From assembly GCA_033239525.1 (NCBI GenBank), contig BSYO01000035.1, positions 8,220,627 to 8,284,626 of the forward strand: a stretch of DNA of 64,000 nt, written 5' to 3'. Under the pieces are notes generated by a model. The model was not told the origin of the DNA, made no database searches, and saw nothing but the letters and a program-made list of their open reading frames with translations. Shown one piece after another: positions 10,816 to 22,801 of this stretch. The translations under genes were made by a program, and so were the position numbers. Each line of letters starts with the position of its first letter. Position 1 is the stretch's first letter. The stretch comes from Nepenthes gracilis (taxonomy: Eukaryota; Streptophyta; Magnoliopsida; Caryophyllales; Nepenthaceae).

Positions 10816-11088
10816 CCCACGTCATACGTCATTGTACTTATCATTAATATTATTATTATCATAGACAAGATCCTAATATTAGTCATAATTTATACTTGCT
10901 CTAATAACACATTATTCATTCATGATATTAGTCTAAATTAAGGAAGATGCTTACTAAACATCCTTAAGAATTTAAATCTGACGGAAGCATAGATTCTATA
11001 TCATAACGGAAGCAACTCTATTATCATCAAAATACAACATATCTAAGATACAACTTTATACAGTACACATATATTTTTTTTTCTTTTC
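10816..11088. other. AT-rich unassigned stretch
   Basis: No gene or repeat family is recognised between the Tat-like LTR fragment and the CACTCCG block. The run CATCAAAATACAACATAT near 11,027 resembles the right flank of that block at 12,640-12,655. Confidence 0.5.
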
Positions 11089-12653
11089 ATCATCCCAAGT
11101 ACAACTTTTTTTTTGGTAAGTAAGTTAAATGAATTAAATGAAATGAAAAGTACATTTACGATGTTCTAATTCCAAGTGTTTTGCCGACTTAGAATTAGAA
11201 CAATAAATTAGGGCATACCCCGAGTATCACCATGAACAAAATCATGAACGGATGAAAGGAAAATAGAAAACCACACCTAGGTGTAATTAGTCTAAAACAA
11301 CCGTCTGCAATCCGGTCGGACAATACAAACAAACCTAGACAACAGATTCCATAAGAAATTTACTACTAGGAGCTCCAGCATCATCTAGCCACCAAGGACC
11401 ATAATCAGCAAATCCAGAACCTGCACCCAATGCCACTCCGCCCCACAACGAAGGAAATCCAATGCACTCCGTCCAAGGCAGTTCGAATTCTACAGTGCAC
11501 TCCGGCCTCCAGATAAGGGAACTCCGTCCAATGCACTCCGGATTCCACAATGCACTCCGTCCTCCAAAAAGAGGCACTCCGGATTCTGCAAAGCCACTCC
11601 GTTCACTGCACTCCGCCAAGTGTAATCCGGATTCAACGGTCACTCCGTCCAAAGAGAGGACCAACACACCGTCTAGGAGTCAAGGAAGTACACCCAATAA
11701 TGGAGACCTGTACTACAGAAGCAAGAGTTAAGGCGTTCTGTCCCAAGAGAGAAAAAAGCACTCTGCCACCACATGAGAATTTTTTTTTTTCACTCCGTCC
11801 GAAGTGATAAAAGCCACTCCATCCAAGAAGTCAAGAAGGCGCTCCGGAAAAAACTTGCAAACTCACTCCGAAAGCTTGACCCAAATAACTCCTGCCCAAG
11901 CGAGAGGAAGCACTCCGCCATCTTTTTTTTTTTCACTCCGGACCATGCTAGCGGGCCACTCCGTCCAAGGAAATAAAAGGCGCTCCGGATTAAGGACACG
12001 AAGGCACAATCAAATCCACTCCGTCCAAGGTGAGAAGGAGCACTCCGTCCAAGGAGGCCAGAATGCACTCCGGATTATAGACACCTGCACTCTGGAAGCT
12101 CGAATAAAGTCACTCCGTCCCAATCGAGAAGATGGACGTCGCCACCACATGAAATGAGATTGATTTTTTTATTTTATTTTATTTTTTTATTTTATTTATT
12201 TATTTATTTATTTTCCTGGAAATAAAAAGGCAGTCCTGATAAAGGCAATCCGGAGGCACTAATAAAGACACTTCGTCCGAAGTGATAACAACCACTCCGT
12301 CCAAGAAGTCAAGAAGGCTCTCCGGAAAAGGAAAATATCAAACTCACTCCGAAAGCTCAATTCAAATTACTCCGTCCCAAGCAAGAGGAAGCACTCCGCC
12401 ATCAGAGGAATGAAGGATTTTTTTTTTCTCCAGACCATGCGAGCAGGCCACTCCGTCCAAGGAAGAAAAAGGCACTCCGGATTAATGACACGAAGCCACA
12501 ATCGAATCCACTCCGTCCAAGGAGGCCAGAAGGCACTCCGGAATATAGACACCTGCACTCCGGAAGCTCGAAAAAGTCACTCCGTCCCAATCGAGAAGAA
12601 GGGCTCCACCACACATGAAATGAGTTTTTTTTTTTTATCATCCCAAGTACAAC
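11089..12653 (-). mobile_element. CACTCCG-rich tandem block flanked by 17-bp direct repeats
   Basis: The sequence ATCATCCCAAGTACAAC occurs at 11,089-11,105 and again at 12,637-12,653. The insert begins with T9 directly after the left copy and ends with a T-run directly before the right copy. On the minus strand it therefore ends in a poly(A)-like tail, as a retroposed sequence would. From 11,440 to 12,590 about 29 copies of CACTCCG (often CACTCCGTCCAAG) are scattered. Larger modules of 380-470 bp repeat: 11,871-12,170 resembles 12,350-12,630, and a partial module ends near 11,790. Each module is bounded by a T-tract preceded by CACATGA. A minus-strand frame at 11,335-11,667 ends LDDAGAPSSKFLMESVV and is not recognised. 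Class uncertain: LINE-like retroposon, processed copy, or expanded satellite. Confidence 0.55.
12163..12215. repeat. T-rich (ATTT)n low-complexity tract
   Basis: Runs of T interspersed with A in an ATTT-like pattern separate two CACTCCG modules. Confidence 0.8.
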
Positions 12654-13140
12654 ATATGTGTCATAACAAAATTATGGCCGCCTCAACTTTTTTCCTAATC
12701 CTGTTTGTCCTTCATCATTTTTTAAGACTCGTCTGAAGGGAAGTGAAAACAGCAATCGAGTGAGTCAAATGCTCAGCAGTGTACATAACATACAAAGGCT
12801 TGCATTTTATACAGAAGATACATTACCATATATAAATAGGAGCAGATACATGAAATCCAATGCATTTACCTTTCTTTGTTTCTCAGCTTTTATTGACTGT
12901 ATTTATTTTTCCTTATCTTTAAGGACCAGAGCCAGTGGGCCTCACTAGCTAACGGAGTGGATAAATCGAAGAAAGGATTGTGTTAACCCACACAATCTAA
13001 GGCAAATATCCCAACAATAGGATAAATTGTGCTTACTTCCACAATCGGGATTACGCTTAATTCCACAATCCAATTCTTGTCCTCCTTCTTACACCCCGAG
13101 GCGGACGGTACTACCTATAATCCCGGTAGATGGGGCCAAA
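12654..13140. other. Unassigned stretch
   Basis: Nothing coding is recognised. CACAATC words recur between 12,980 and 13,075. Confidence 0.5.
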
Positions 13141-15290
13141 ACGGATGAACCGTATAAAATAAATTCTTCGATTTTTCACTGTAATATCCTAAGGCATGTC
13201 AGGGAATATCACCATCTAAAAAATCCATGGTCCAATTTTTCTTTTTCAACTTTGAAGGGATCTCATATAACTGAACTTTAACAGAACTTAACTGAACGTC
13301 ACTGGATGTAACTGAATGTTTTCATATTTTCATAGAGTTCCTTCCAAACTTTCATGAATATAGTTTAATATAGCAAACGATATCCAAATATAATATTTCA
13401 TAGGCCTTGAATATGCAGAAAAATGCATATGAAACTTTATTCCATACTTAGTGTCTTTCAATTTACTTGGGGGCCAATTAATTTACCGGAACTTAAATAA
13501 TTTAATTCAATACTTATTGATATTAGTAAGTCAAGTCAGGGAAGGTCTTGAATATTTTATTCATATTCTAAAAATTTCCCGGTTCATGTGAACTGGTGCG
13601 GTTAAGGCTAGGGATCGGGTTTCATAATTATTTTGCGCCCGAATTTTTTTTTTCATAAGTATCCCAATATCCTTCTTAGGTCTATTGGTCATTGGTTCGG
13701 TCAAATTTAAGTCAAATTTGGGCCCGGTTTGACCCTTTTTAATAAATGGCTCAAATTACCATTTAAGCTGAATTGGTTTGGGAAAGACTTTGAGTGACCG
13801 GTTCACTAAGTTATATAGCCCATTTTCAAGCGAAAGTTTTACGCAACATGAACATGGGTCTTAGCTATTTCGTGACAAAATTTGAGCCAGTTTGGTGATC
13901 GGATGGTGGCCGGTTCAGTCTGCCAACACAGACTGCCCATTTGGGTTTCAGCAGAACTGTCCAGGATAGTTCTACTTCCCTAATTTTTTTATGGTTCAAT
14001 CGGGCCTAGTTTTGATCAGTTCTGAGCTTCCTCTTGTAGAAAAGGGACTTATGTTTGAGAATAAATTTGGTTTAGGGCCGGTCCAAATCAAAATATTGAC
14101 TGGTTCAGATCAAATTTCCAGAACAGATTCTGCATCAGCATCAGCTGATGCAGACAGATTTTGTTCCAACTTTGAGGGTCTGAATCATATTTAATTTGGA
14201 TCCGATTTTTATGAGGCGATATTTGAATATCCGTCCAAGGCCTTAGCTAACTTCTGGCACCGATTTGGCCCATTTTGGGCTGGGGTTGTATTTTATTTAA
14301 AATTATTTCCCCAACTGCTCAAAGAAGCAGTTCAGCAAGACCCTTGCTGTTCATGGGTCCGGTTCAGTATCCGACCCAAATTTTCTTGGGCCTCCGGTTC
14401 ACATGGTGACACTCCACACTTAATACTATCAAATCGGGTCTGGTTGGACTCTAGATCAATCCATTTTGGGGCGTGTTTGGCTAAATTTCTGAAACTGAAA
14501 TTTCAACATCAGCAGAACCAGTAAGCTGATTCTGCAGCCGTGTTTGGGTCCAATTTTGAACCGCTTCTTAAACGTTTTAGAGGCTCATTTTTTTTCCCAA
14601 TTTTACTTCATTAAATAAGGATCATTTGACCAGTTTTGGTCGTTGGCTAATTCGGCCATTTAGTGGTCGAAATGAAGCAAATATCAGGGACTGCCACAGC
14701 AGAACCTGATTTTGGACACTATCATGTGTCCAGGGCCGGTTCACCCAATTTTAAATTTTTTCTTGCAACTCCTCATGAATTTATGATAACTAAGGAAACA
14801 TATGCAAGTATTGGATCAACAATAATCAAGAGAAAGTAGCCAAAAATTGCTCTAAAATCAAGAAAATGGTCGAAGTACACTTGCTAACAAAAATTCAGAT
14901 ACACCCTTGCTGTCTTTGGTTTTCTTTCTCCCTTCTGATTTTTCTCTCTGTTTTCCTTTCTGTTTTTCCTTCTTTTCTCTCACGTTTTCCTCTCTTTTCT
15001 TCTTCTCTCACATGTTTCTTATAGTAGGAGAATTAAGTGGCTGAGTCATCATATCATCCTTGCTGTTTCTTTCCCCTCTTCCCACGTTTGCTGCTGATTC
15101 TTACTTATAAAAGCAGCTGCTGTCCCAAGCTGGCTGCTGCCTGCTGTCCCAAGCAGGTTGCTGCCACCATCCCGTTCCCCTAATTTAATAGTCCAAATAT
15201 TAGGGAAGTAGACAGCTGTATATCTCTTACTAAAAAATATATACATATCATGTTAATTGGACTAATATATATATATATCATGTTAATTGG
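13141..15290. other. Probable diverged retroelement (LTR-like) sequence
   Basis: The stretch around 13,180-13,225 (TAATATCCTAAGGCATGTCA, then GAATATCACC) closely resembles 25,490-25,545, which lies in a minus-strand Ty3/gypsy LTR region. The rest contains GGTTCACATG and TTTGGCCCATTTTGG words but no protein motif. Ends were not found. A run of short CTGCTGTCCCAAGC repeats lies at 15,115-15,165. Confidence 0.35.
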
Positions 15291-15429
15291 ATGGTGAAAT
15301 GAGGTTAACGTGGACCCCTCCCTGCTGAATGGGGCTTCTACTTTGTACTGTAACAAATTTCATGCTGAATTCTTAGGATTCAGCTAAGTATAAGGCCCCC
15401 TTGGTTGTTGAATTTTTCCCATTTTACCA

Positions 15430-15890
15430 ATTATCTTGAAGGATTTATTTCAAGGTGTTCGGGCATGTGTTTGTGGAAATTTAAGACATGGAAGCTTAGT
15501 ATAGATACTAAAGATTGTCTATTATTAATTTTGTCCCAAATCAAATTTCTTATCATCTCTCGATTCACATTCCTGGCTTTCGGGTTTGAATAGAAATTTA
15601 AAAGATCGGGTGTCGGGGTTTTGGGAAATGACTATATAGGAAGTTAGTCTATCTATCAATGATCAACTGAGATTATTTACCTCAAAATCCGAATTGCCTA
15701 ACACATCCGGAATGAATTCCTGGCTTTTAGGTTTAAAACTTAAATTAAAGGAATCGGGCTTGAGTATATAAGAAAACTAAGACATAGGGGGTTAGTATAT
15801 TTGCCAAAGACTATTTTGGATTAATTTCAACATAATCTGAATTATATAAGTCATCCTGAATTACTTTCCCGGTTTTTGGGATTGCGGTCT
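15430..15890. repeat. Degenerate tandem repeat, ~150 bp, about 3 units
   Basis: CTAAGACAT..GGTTAGTATA-like and CCTGGCTTTNGGGTTT-like segments recur near 15,480/15,572, 15,630/15,720 and 15,775/15,875, giving a period close to 147-150 bp. It abuts the left end of the Tat-like element. Confidence 0.55.
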
Positions 15891-15896
15891 TTATAA

Positions 15897-16164
15897 AAAC
15901 GCTCCATCCAACGCTATATGCATATATGCATTTATTGCATCCTCATAGTATCTTTCTATTTTCTAAGAAAAATTTTCGACTTGAGTGTCGGAGAATATAC
16001 AGTGGGGGTAAATCCCACTATTCTTTGATCTCTTGTTTATAGTTTGTGGTGTGCTTGTTCCAGGTTGACAGCGATGGAGACCGAACCTGCTCCAGTTTGA
16101 TCAGCAATAGAAGAATGGATGGTTCCCTAATCTGTACCATAATCTGAAAACTAAGGGTGAATCA
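15897..16164 (+). repeat. 3' part of the left Tat-like LTR
   Basis: Homologous to 22,047-22,310: both run through GCTATATGCATAT, ATTTATTGCATCCTC, TCTTTCTATT and AGAAGAATGGA to the LTR end (AATCA here, CATTA on the right). Confidence 0.85.
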
Positions 16165-16182
16165 TTGGCGCCATCTGTGGGA
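16165..16182 (+). other. Primer binding site of the Tat-like element
   Basis: TTGGCGCCATCTGTGGGA abuts the LTR end. The TGGCGCC core is the usual plant gypsy Tat/Athila type. Confidence 0.7.
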
Positions 16183-18711
16183 ATGACTAAAAAGTCTTTC
16201 CATTTCACAACAACAAAACAAACACGGTCAATACTCGTGCTCCAGCCAGCACGTCGACTAAAGATATCGTCCCCACGGCGACGACCCCTCACGGGTAGCC
16301 ATGCCAATGAGTGATCGATGCTGAATGTACAGGTGCCCGGTGCTCAACTGAGCACCCACTTCTAGAACCTCTGTGCCCGTCTAAAGGCGCTACACTCGAG
16401 GTCCATCCTTTAACTCTAGGATGGACAAAGAAAATCAACATTCCATGTACAAGCTATTATATCATCTAGAGGCGAGGTCGCCCATAGCAACAAACCCCCT
16501 CTGGGTAGCCATGCAGATGGACGATCGACCCCAAGCGTGCAAGTGCTCGCTGTCTAGGCGGGTGCTCTGCACCTGTTGTTCCCAGATCATCTGCACCTTT
16601 TTGAAGATGCAACACTGGAGGCTTCGCCGTTCATCTTCCAGGCGATTAGAGAAAGCCAGCATCCTTAGAGGATCAACTGGGCCGAAGATCTTGGGACCCA
16701 AATGGCCCCCAGTGCCTATCTAATCTGCCTGACGACCTTGATGTTAGGGAGGATCCAAGCGACAGGGCCGACCCTTGGAGGAAAGATCGAGCCGGTCTCA
16801 GGGAACCAGGCCAAAGCCGAGAGTGACAATGCCTTATCACTCCTAAGACAGCCGACAACCTCTAAAAACTTGGAGAAGCCCCATGCAGAGTCAGTGGACA
16901 AACTACTACCCAGTCCTACACTCGCGAGCTACCTTGCTAAAGCGAAGAGCATAATCGATGGACATAGCAAAGTCAGTCTGAAGATGCCATGCTGAGGGCT
17001 TCCCTTCCAACTTCCGGACTCTGACACACGGAGCGATGACGGCGGCCATTGTCGGAGGGGACACTGCCAAGATTGGAAGCCGACGAAGTCCTCTCCATTC
17101 TCCACTTTGCAATTTGATCCTCAGTGTGGAGGCAAGAAGATTGTGAGCCGCAAAGAGCTATTGCTGCCGTCACCATCACTGGAGGAGAATTAGCAAATTA
17201 AAGCAAGCAAATAATTCTTTCCTCCTTCTAGATGCCGATGTTGTGTTTGAAATCTTGAGGCGATTGTCCAAAATCTCGATGTATTGTGAGGGATGGTGGA
17301 GAGAGGAAGAGAAAACCATCAATGGAGCTTGTATCGCCACCCACGCCGTCACAGGGCGGCTATCGTCACGACCAGCACTATCATCCTTGTTGGGACCACC
17401 CTCCACCGGTAGTCCTTAGCACCATCTTCAGGTAGTCTACCAAGCGTGATTCCAGCCATCTTATGTGAACGCATCCCACTTTGCCTCCTCTTCATCATAT
17501 ATGAACGCCTCTCAGACCTAGTTCGGCCTCAACTCGGTTAAGCCATGATTGTGCTCCGCCATGACCCAGTTCGGCCCCCCAGACGTGGTCCGATGGCCCG
17601 GATTCGCATCTAGGGCTTAGATCCGAGTCACTTCTAGCCGAGCTTAGTTTGATGCCCTAGTCCAGTCTAGCCACAACCCTGTCCAGCAACCAGAGCCATT
17701 CCATAGCAGTTCAGTCCAGTGCCCAAGTCCAGTTCAGCCGCGTCTCAGTCCGGCACCAACTTTCGGACCTCTCGGGTCCAAACGAAGACACTGCACTGGG
17801 GGCTCCGCCCTCCGGCCCCTAAACTAGCAAAGCGGACAAACATTTGTTGAAAATCTAGTGGCATGACGTCCTTGTGACCTGGATGGTCACGAGAGACAAG
17901 GCCTATCAGCGACTAGAGGGCCAGCAGAGCCATGAAGCACAGATGAAGGCTCGGAGCGATACGATCCATGACGCTCCAAGTGCTGATAGGAGGCACTGGC
18001 TTTGAACCCTATGGGCCTGATGAGGCAAACCCAACCTCTTAGAGAGTAGAGGCCACAGATACGAGACCACCGGCTCGGGCGGCCCTTCTCTTGTTCATAG
18101 GCCATCCTTGAACTTGACGATTTTTCCAAGAAAAGCGCACTAGTCAGCAAGTCGATCCCATTACAACGCCTCTGATCGACTCATTGCATAGCAGCAAACC
18201 CCACAAAAGTTATGGCAATACTCACGATGGGGGCTCGACGTGCATAGCCCATCACCCATCGCATTATAGAAAACATCATCCAGCCAAGCGCTGCACTGGT
18301 CTAGATTGACAGAGGCAGTATCAGCCAACAATAGGAATTGAACCACTTGCTCGTAAGCCACCCAGCACGACAGCAGCACGTTGCCCAACCAATCCAAGGC
18401 AAAGGACCAAGTCCCACAAAGCATAGGGGCCATAGGCTAGGGCGCCTACCAAAGCGCCCCGACGACCCTCCGAAGCGGTGCACACTAGCTGTGCCCTCGA
18501 GGGGATGAGCCGGTCACAAGAACACCACTCACGTGCCAACAATTTTACGCCGAATTCATGTAAGTTTTGCATGTACCATACCGCTTGCTTGAATCATGTT
18601 TCCGTTAAGAGGATAGTAATATTATCGGCTCATATGAATGATTACATAACACTGTATAAAATTATGCGACCTAGACTATCCCTAAGTCAGACGAGTCTTT
18701 ACTTGCCTGTG

Positions 18712-18923
18712 ACTAAACCTCGGTCCCATTCCGAGTGACCCACTAGAGGTTGAATCAAATCTCGGTCTCATTTTGAGTGGCCCACTAGCAGTAGAATTAA
18801 ACTTCGATCCCATTCCGAGCGGCCCAATAGTGGTCGGATTAAACCTCGATCCCACTCCGAGTAGCCCATACACGGTCGTATTTGAACCCCGGTCCCGTCA
18901 CTGAGCAGCCCAAGTGCGGTCGA
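18712..18923. repeat. 42-bp tandem repeat, 5 units
   Basis: Units start at 18,712, 18,754, 18,796, 18,838 and 18,880, each like ATTAAACCTCGGTCCCATTC then CGAGTGGCCCACTAGTGG. On the minus strand the multiple-of-three period gives a 14-residue repeat (GPLGMGSKFNST-like), but that frame is short and stops outside the repeat. Confidence 0.9.
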
Positions 18924-20112
18924 GCTCAAAACTTTAGGGGGCTTTTCCGCATGAGTGCGGCGACCTCCTCCCGAAGGAGAGAGCATCATCAGTCAACGGC
19001 GGTCTGCAGATTAGGACCAAATGCATGAAAGCTATGACATCCTCAAATAGGATTGAGCATTGACAATACATGCGGGTGACGGCTTAGGCTAGCAAAAACC
19101 TAGCAACGATAACCTCAAAACTTAGTCGGCAACCACATCTTCTTAGCGTGATGACCTCCTCTTGGTAGGGGTGAGTGCAACCGACTAGATGCATTCGTCA
19201 AAGCGAGGAGGCTTAAATGACAACCGCGTCTCCTTAGGGCCATGACTTCCCTTCACGGGAATGCTCGAAATATGGTGCAAGTCATCCCCAACGGCCCTGA
19301 CACTCCACTCAAAAGCAAAGAGGCATCCTCGAAGAGGGAGTTATTGAGATCAGGATCCCAGTCTTGGCCGTGGTCATGGTGTTGACCCATTCACTGGACT
19401 CAAGAGCCAAAGGATCCTCTACTCCAGCAACTAAGTTCACTGGGGGTTCCTCACCCCTAGTCCCATCAATCGACTTGCCAACAGCAATGCATAATGAGAA
19501 GGACCATTCGAAGGAATGCAAAGTACATCGTACCACTACAGCTCGACCAATCGGGTATCTTAAGGCAAGTCGCCTTCAGACCTCTCAAAGCACGTCCTTG
19601 CAGCGAGGCAATTTGATCCCGAGCCTATGATCTTCCCTCTACATGCTCTTGGTTCTCGCCTGAGACTCAAATGGCTCGTGGTCGAAATCAACAAAGGCTT
19701 TTCTTCTATTTTCGAAAAATCAACCAAGCCATATCTACGCCGTACCTAAATACCCCATTTCAGAGGTAGCAATAAGAAGATCAAAGGTCGGCAAGATCCC
19801 TGTAGATAGAGCTGAGTCCTCTTTCATTAGCCTCTTCAAGCATAATTTCTTGAGAATTAGGCAAGTTACCGCTCGGCCTCCCGAAGTGCGTCCTCGTGGT
19901 CAGGTGATCTGATCCCAAGCCCAAGATCTTCCCTTTGAGGACATACTTTTTGCAGAAGGCGGAGCCAAATCAAATCTTCCATCACATTTGTTGCTCGGAT
20001 TATGGCCACCCCTTGAGGTGACACATGGCAATAATTGATGGGATTCTCAATGACTGATCGAGTATCGAGCCGGCGGAAGAAAAAAATACGCGTCGAAAGC
20101 GCTCACAACAGT

Positions 20113-20359
20113 GGTCAACAGAACAGGTCAACAAACATTTTCGGCTCCGCTCTGCTCTCCAAGTTCAAATGGTTGGTTAACAGAACTAGACAACAAACAT
20201 TTCTGGCTCCGCACTGCCCTCCAGATTCAAGTGCTTTGGTCAACAAAGCCAGTCAACCACATTTCTGGCTCCATTCCACTCTCCGGATCGAGTGATGCGG
20301 TCAACCAAGCCAGTCAACAATCAATATGGTTCCATCCTCTCTCCAGAGTCAAGCGTTCC
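20113..20359. repeat. 62-bp tandem repeat, 4 units
   Basis: Each unit starts GGTCAACA(A/G)A and continues through TCAACAAACATTT, GGCTCC and CTCTCC...TTCAAG. A fifth start (GGTCGACGACC) follows the last unit. It lies in the 3' part of the internal region, before the 3' LTR. Confidence 0.85.
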
Positions 20360-20943
20360 GGTCGACGACCTCTCTTTTTTTTGACCAGGCCATCCTAATT
20401 CTAAAATTGCAGCGTTTCATGTGTCAGGCCAGCCGGTCAGGAACCGCAACCCCCATCCGCTTCAAATCCACCGAGCTCCAAGGGAAGGGTCTAAATTTAA
20501 ATGCGGTTTTAAAGCAGATGAGATTTGAGTACGAACTCAAATCTTGTCGGTAGCCTCCCGCATGAAAATGAGTGACCAAAGCAGTCAAAGAGCCAAGACT
20601 CGAGGCGGCGACATCGGAGAGCGCGCACCACCTGAGCTCTAAACCCATAAGCAGAGCAGCATGCTTACCATTAGCACCGAGCCTATGCATCATTGAGCCA
20701 CTTGACGAAGAAGCTTCGACAGATGTGCGTTGAAGGCTCCCCACTTAGAGCACACGGGGAAGCGGAAGGAAGCGCTAAATGCCAAAAGATTAGCCACCAA
20801 ACAAATCTGCAAAGAATAAAAAACCAGGGGGCCATGCGCGAGAACAGTGAAAAAGAGAATTCAGGTCAGACTTGAGGGGACAATATAACCAATCTTGTCC
20901 CCTTATGATTATGTTGGAGGCTGAAAATTTTGGCTACCAGTAT

Positions 20944-20953
20944 GGGAAGTTAG
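20944..20953 (+). other. Candidate polypurine tract
   Basis: GGGAAGTTAG directly precedes the 3' LTR start TGATTGGTCC. A stronger purine run, GAGGGGACAA, lies about 75 bp upstream and is an alternative. Confidence 0.4.
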
Positions 20954-21189
20954 TGATTGGTCCAGTAACTATGGGCCTAAGGGGCCAGGTCCACAATCCA
21001 ACTCCAACCCAACAAAATTTTTTCAAAGTGAAGAGTCCCATATTACTCAAGTAAGAGGAGCGCGTTTGCAAAATATGCTATAAAGTTAGACACCCTCAAG
21101 TTTGAGAGGAAGCTCCAAAAAGCTCCACAAGGCTCCCAATGGCTCGGAGAACGGTATAGCCGTTGCTAGCCACTCTCTAACGAGAGCAG

Positions 21190-21715
21190 ACTGGCAGCTA
21201 GGAGGCTCTCAACCATCCTCCCGTCCGGAGGCCCTCATCCTTTTGTCAGCTAGGAGGCCTTTAGCCCTTCTCCTGTCCGGAGGCCCTCAGCCCTCCTCCA
21301 GTCGTAGAGGCCCTTAGCCCTCCTTCCGTCTAGAAGTCATCAGCTTTCTATTAGCCAGGAGGCCTTTAGCCCTCCTCTTGTCCGGCGACCCTCAGTCCTT
21401 CGTCAGTTAGAAGGCCTTCAACCCTCCTCCCGTCTGAAGGCCCTTAACTCTCTGTTAGCCAAGAGGCCTTAAGCCCTCATCCTGTTTGAAGGCCCTCAGT
21501 CCTCCTCCTGTTCGAAGGCCCTCAGTCCTCCTCCTGTTCGAAGGCCCTCAGCCATCCGTCAACCAGGATTCCCCTTAGCCCTCCTCCCGTTTGGAGGCCT
21601 TCAACCCTCTTCCAGGCCAGGATACCTTTAGCCCTCCTCCAGTCCAAAATGCCCCTTGGCCCTCCTCCCATGAGGCCCCTCGGCCCTCCGTCTCGATGCC
21701 AAGAGCCACTCATCT
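21190..21715 (+). repeat. LTR minisatellite A, ~26-28 bp units
   Basis: Repeated GGAGGCCCTCAGCCCTCC-like units. Two perfect 26-bp units (GAAGGCCCTCAGTCCTCCTC then CTGTTC) are adjacent near 21,485-21,550. The equivalent region of the 4,667 copy (4,820-4,960) has far fewer units. Confidence 0.85.
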
Positions 21716-21819
21716 CGGAGTTAGGAGCCTTTCGTCCCAGAGTGAGGAGCTTGCTACTCAAAAGTCAACCCTCCACTTAGGTAATCAGGATGTTGACCCA
21801 CTAGTGCAGTTTAGTTATT

Positions 21820-22045
21820 CTCTTCTAAACCGCCATTCTGCTAGTCCATCTCTAAGCCGCCCTTCTGTCAGGCGCTCCTCGAAATCGCCCTTCTGTGGGC
21901 GCATCTCTAAACTGCCTCTTTGCAGAGCGCTTCTCTAAGTCGCCCCTCTTTTGGGTGTACTTCTTAGCCGCCCATTAGCAGGCGCACCTTAAGCGGCCCA
22001 TTAGTTGGTGCACCTCTAAGCCACTTATCAGTTGGCGCATCCAAA
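21820..22045 (+). repeat. LTR minisatellite B, ~28-30 bp units
   Basis: Repeated CTCTAAGCCGCCCTTCTGT then GGGCGCAC-like units. The same array in the other LTR copy was the insertion target of the copia element. Confidence 0.8.
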
Positions 22046-22310
22046 CGCTTCATCCACCGCTATATGCATATGTACATTTATTGCATCCTCTTAATATCTT
22101 TCTATTCTCTGAAAAAAATTTCTAATTTGAACATCGAAAGATATACTGTGTGAACAAATCTCGCTATCCTTTGAACTCATATTTGTAGTTTGTGATATGT
22201 AGGCTCTAGGTTAACAACGACAGAGATTAGACCCGCTCCAATTCGACTCGCAGTAGAAGAATGGAAGGCTCTCTAATCCGTACCACAACCTGAGAACGAA
22301 GGACGCATTA

Positions 22311-22801
22311 GTTGAAAAAAAATTGTGGATCTTGGTGATATAGGATTTAAAGGACAAAAAGAGAATGAATTTTTTATACTAATTGTTACATAATAGTGTA
22401 AAATAATTAGAATATAACTAGAACATGATGAATTGAGAAGGAATATAGGAAGGGCAGAGGAAAGTGGGGCGGATAGAATAGAGAAAGAAAAGGAAAAGAG
22501 AAAGGGACTCCGGGGAAACATAACTTGATATGAAGATTACTATGCATTCTAATTTCAGTCACTTGCCTCCATTTGATTACAAGGCATGTCTTAAATAAGC
22601 TAACACAAAGCTATCCCAATTAGTTACTCTTCTAACTACTTATGGTTGAGTACCCTAAAAACCACTAATGGCTCCTAACTGATGATTACACTCATTTTAC
22701 TTAACACATTACGTGATCTAGTTTAGGTGGCAGCCATTTTTGTAGAAAAGATGGCTTTGCATGCATCTAGTTAAACTGCATTGCGTTCAAATAGTACTAT
22801 T
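22311..22801. other. Unassigned stretch
   Basis: No gene or repeat identified. Confidence 0.5.

Larger units (their letters stand above)
15897..22310 (+). mobile_element. Tat-like Ty3/gypsy-type non-autonomous element with truncated 5' LTR
   Basis: A 3' LTR at 20,954-22,310 and a matching 3'-terminal LTR piece at 15,897-16,164 flank a 4.8 kb internal region. Directly after the left LTR piece comes TTGGCGCCATCTGTGGGA, a primer-site type common in plant Tat/Athila-group gypsy elements. No reverse transcriptase, integrase or convincing gag is readable on either strand. The internal region is instead GC-rich with 42-bp and 62-bp tandem repeats. This fits a large non-autonomous derivative dependent on a relative for mobility. 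The 5' LTR has lost about its first 1.1 kb, where it meets the ~150-bp tandem repeat. Confidence 0.75.
20954..22310 (+). repeat. 3' LTR of the Tat-like element
   Basis: About 1,357 bp. Begins TGATTGGTCC like the copy at 4,667 and ends in the block shared with 15,897-16,164. It holds two minisatellites. Confidence 0.8.

Noticed and set aside
11790..12641. Frames rich in LGRSG/SVQG repeats on both strands
   Set aside because: They follow the CACTCCG repeat in several frames at once, as expected from a repeat rather than a gene.
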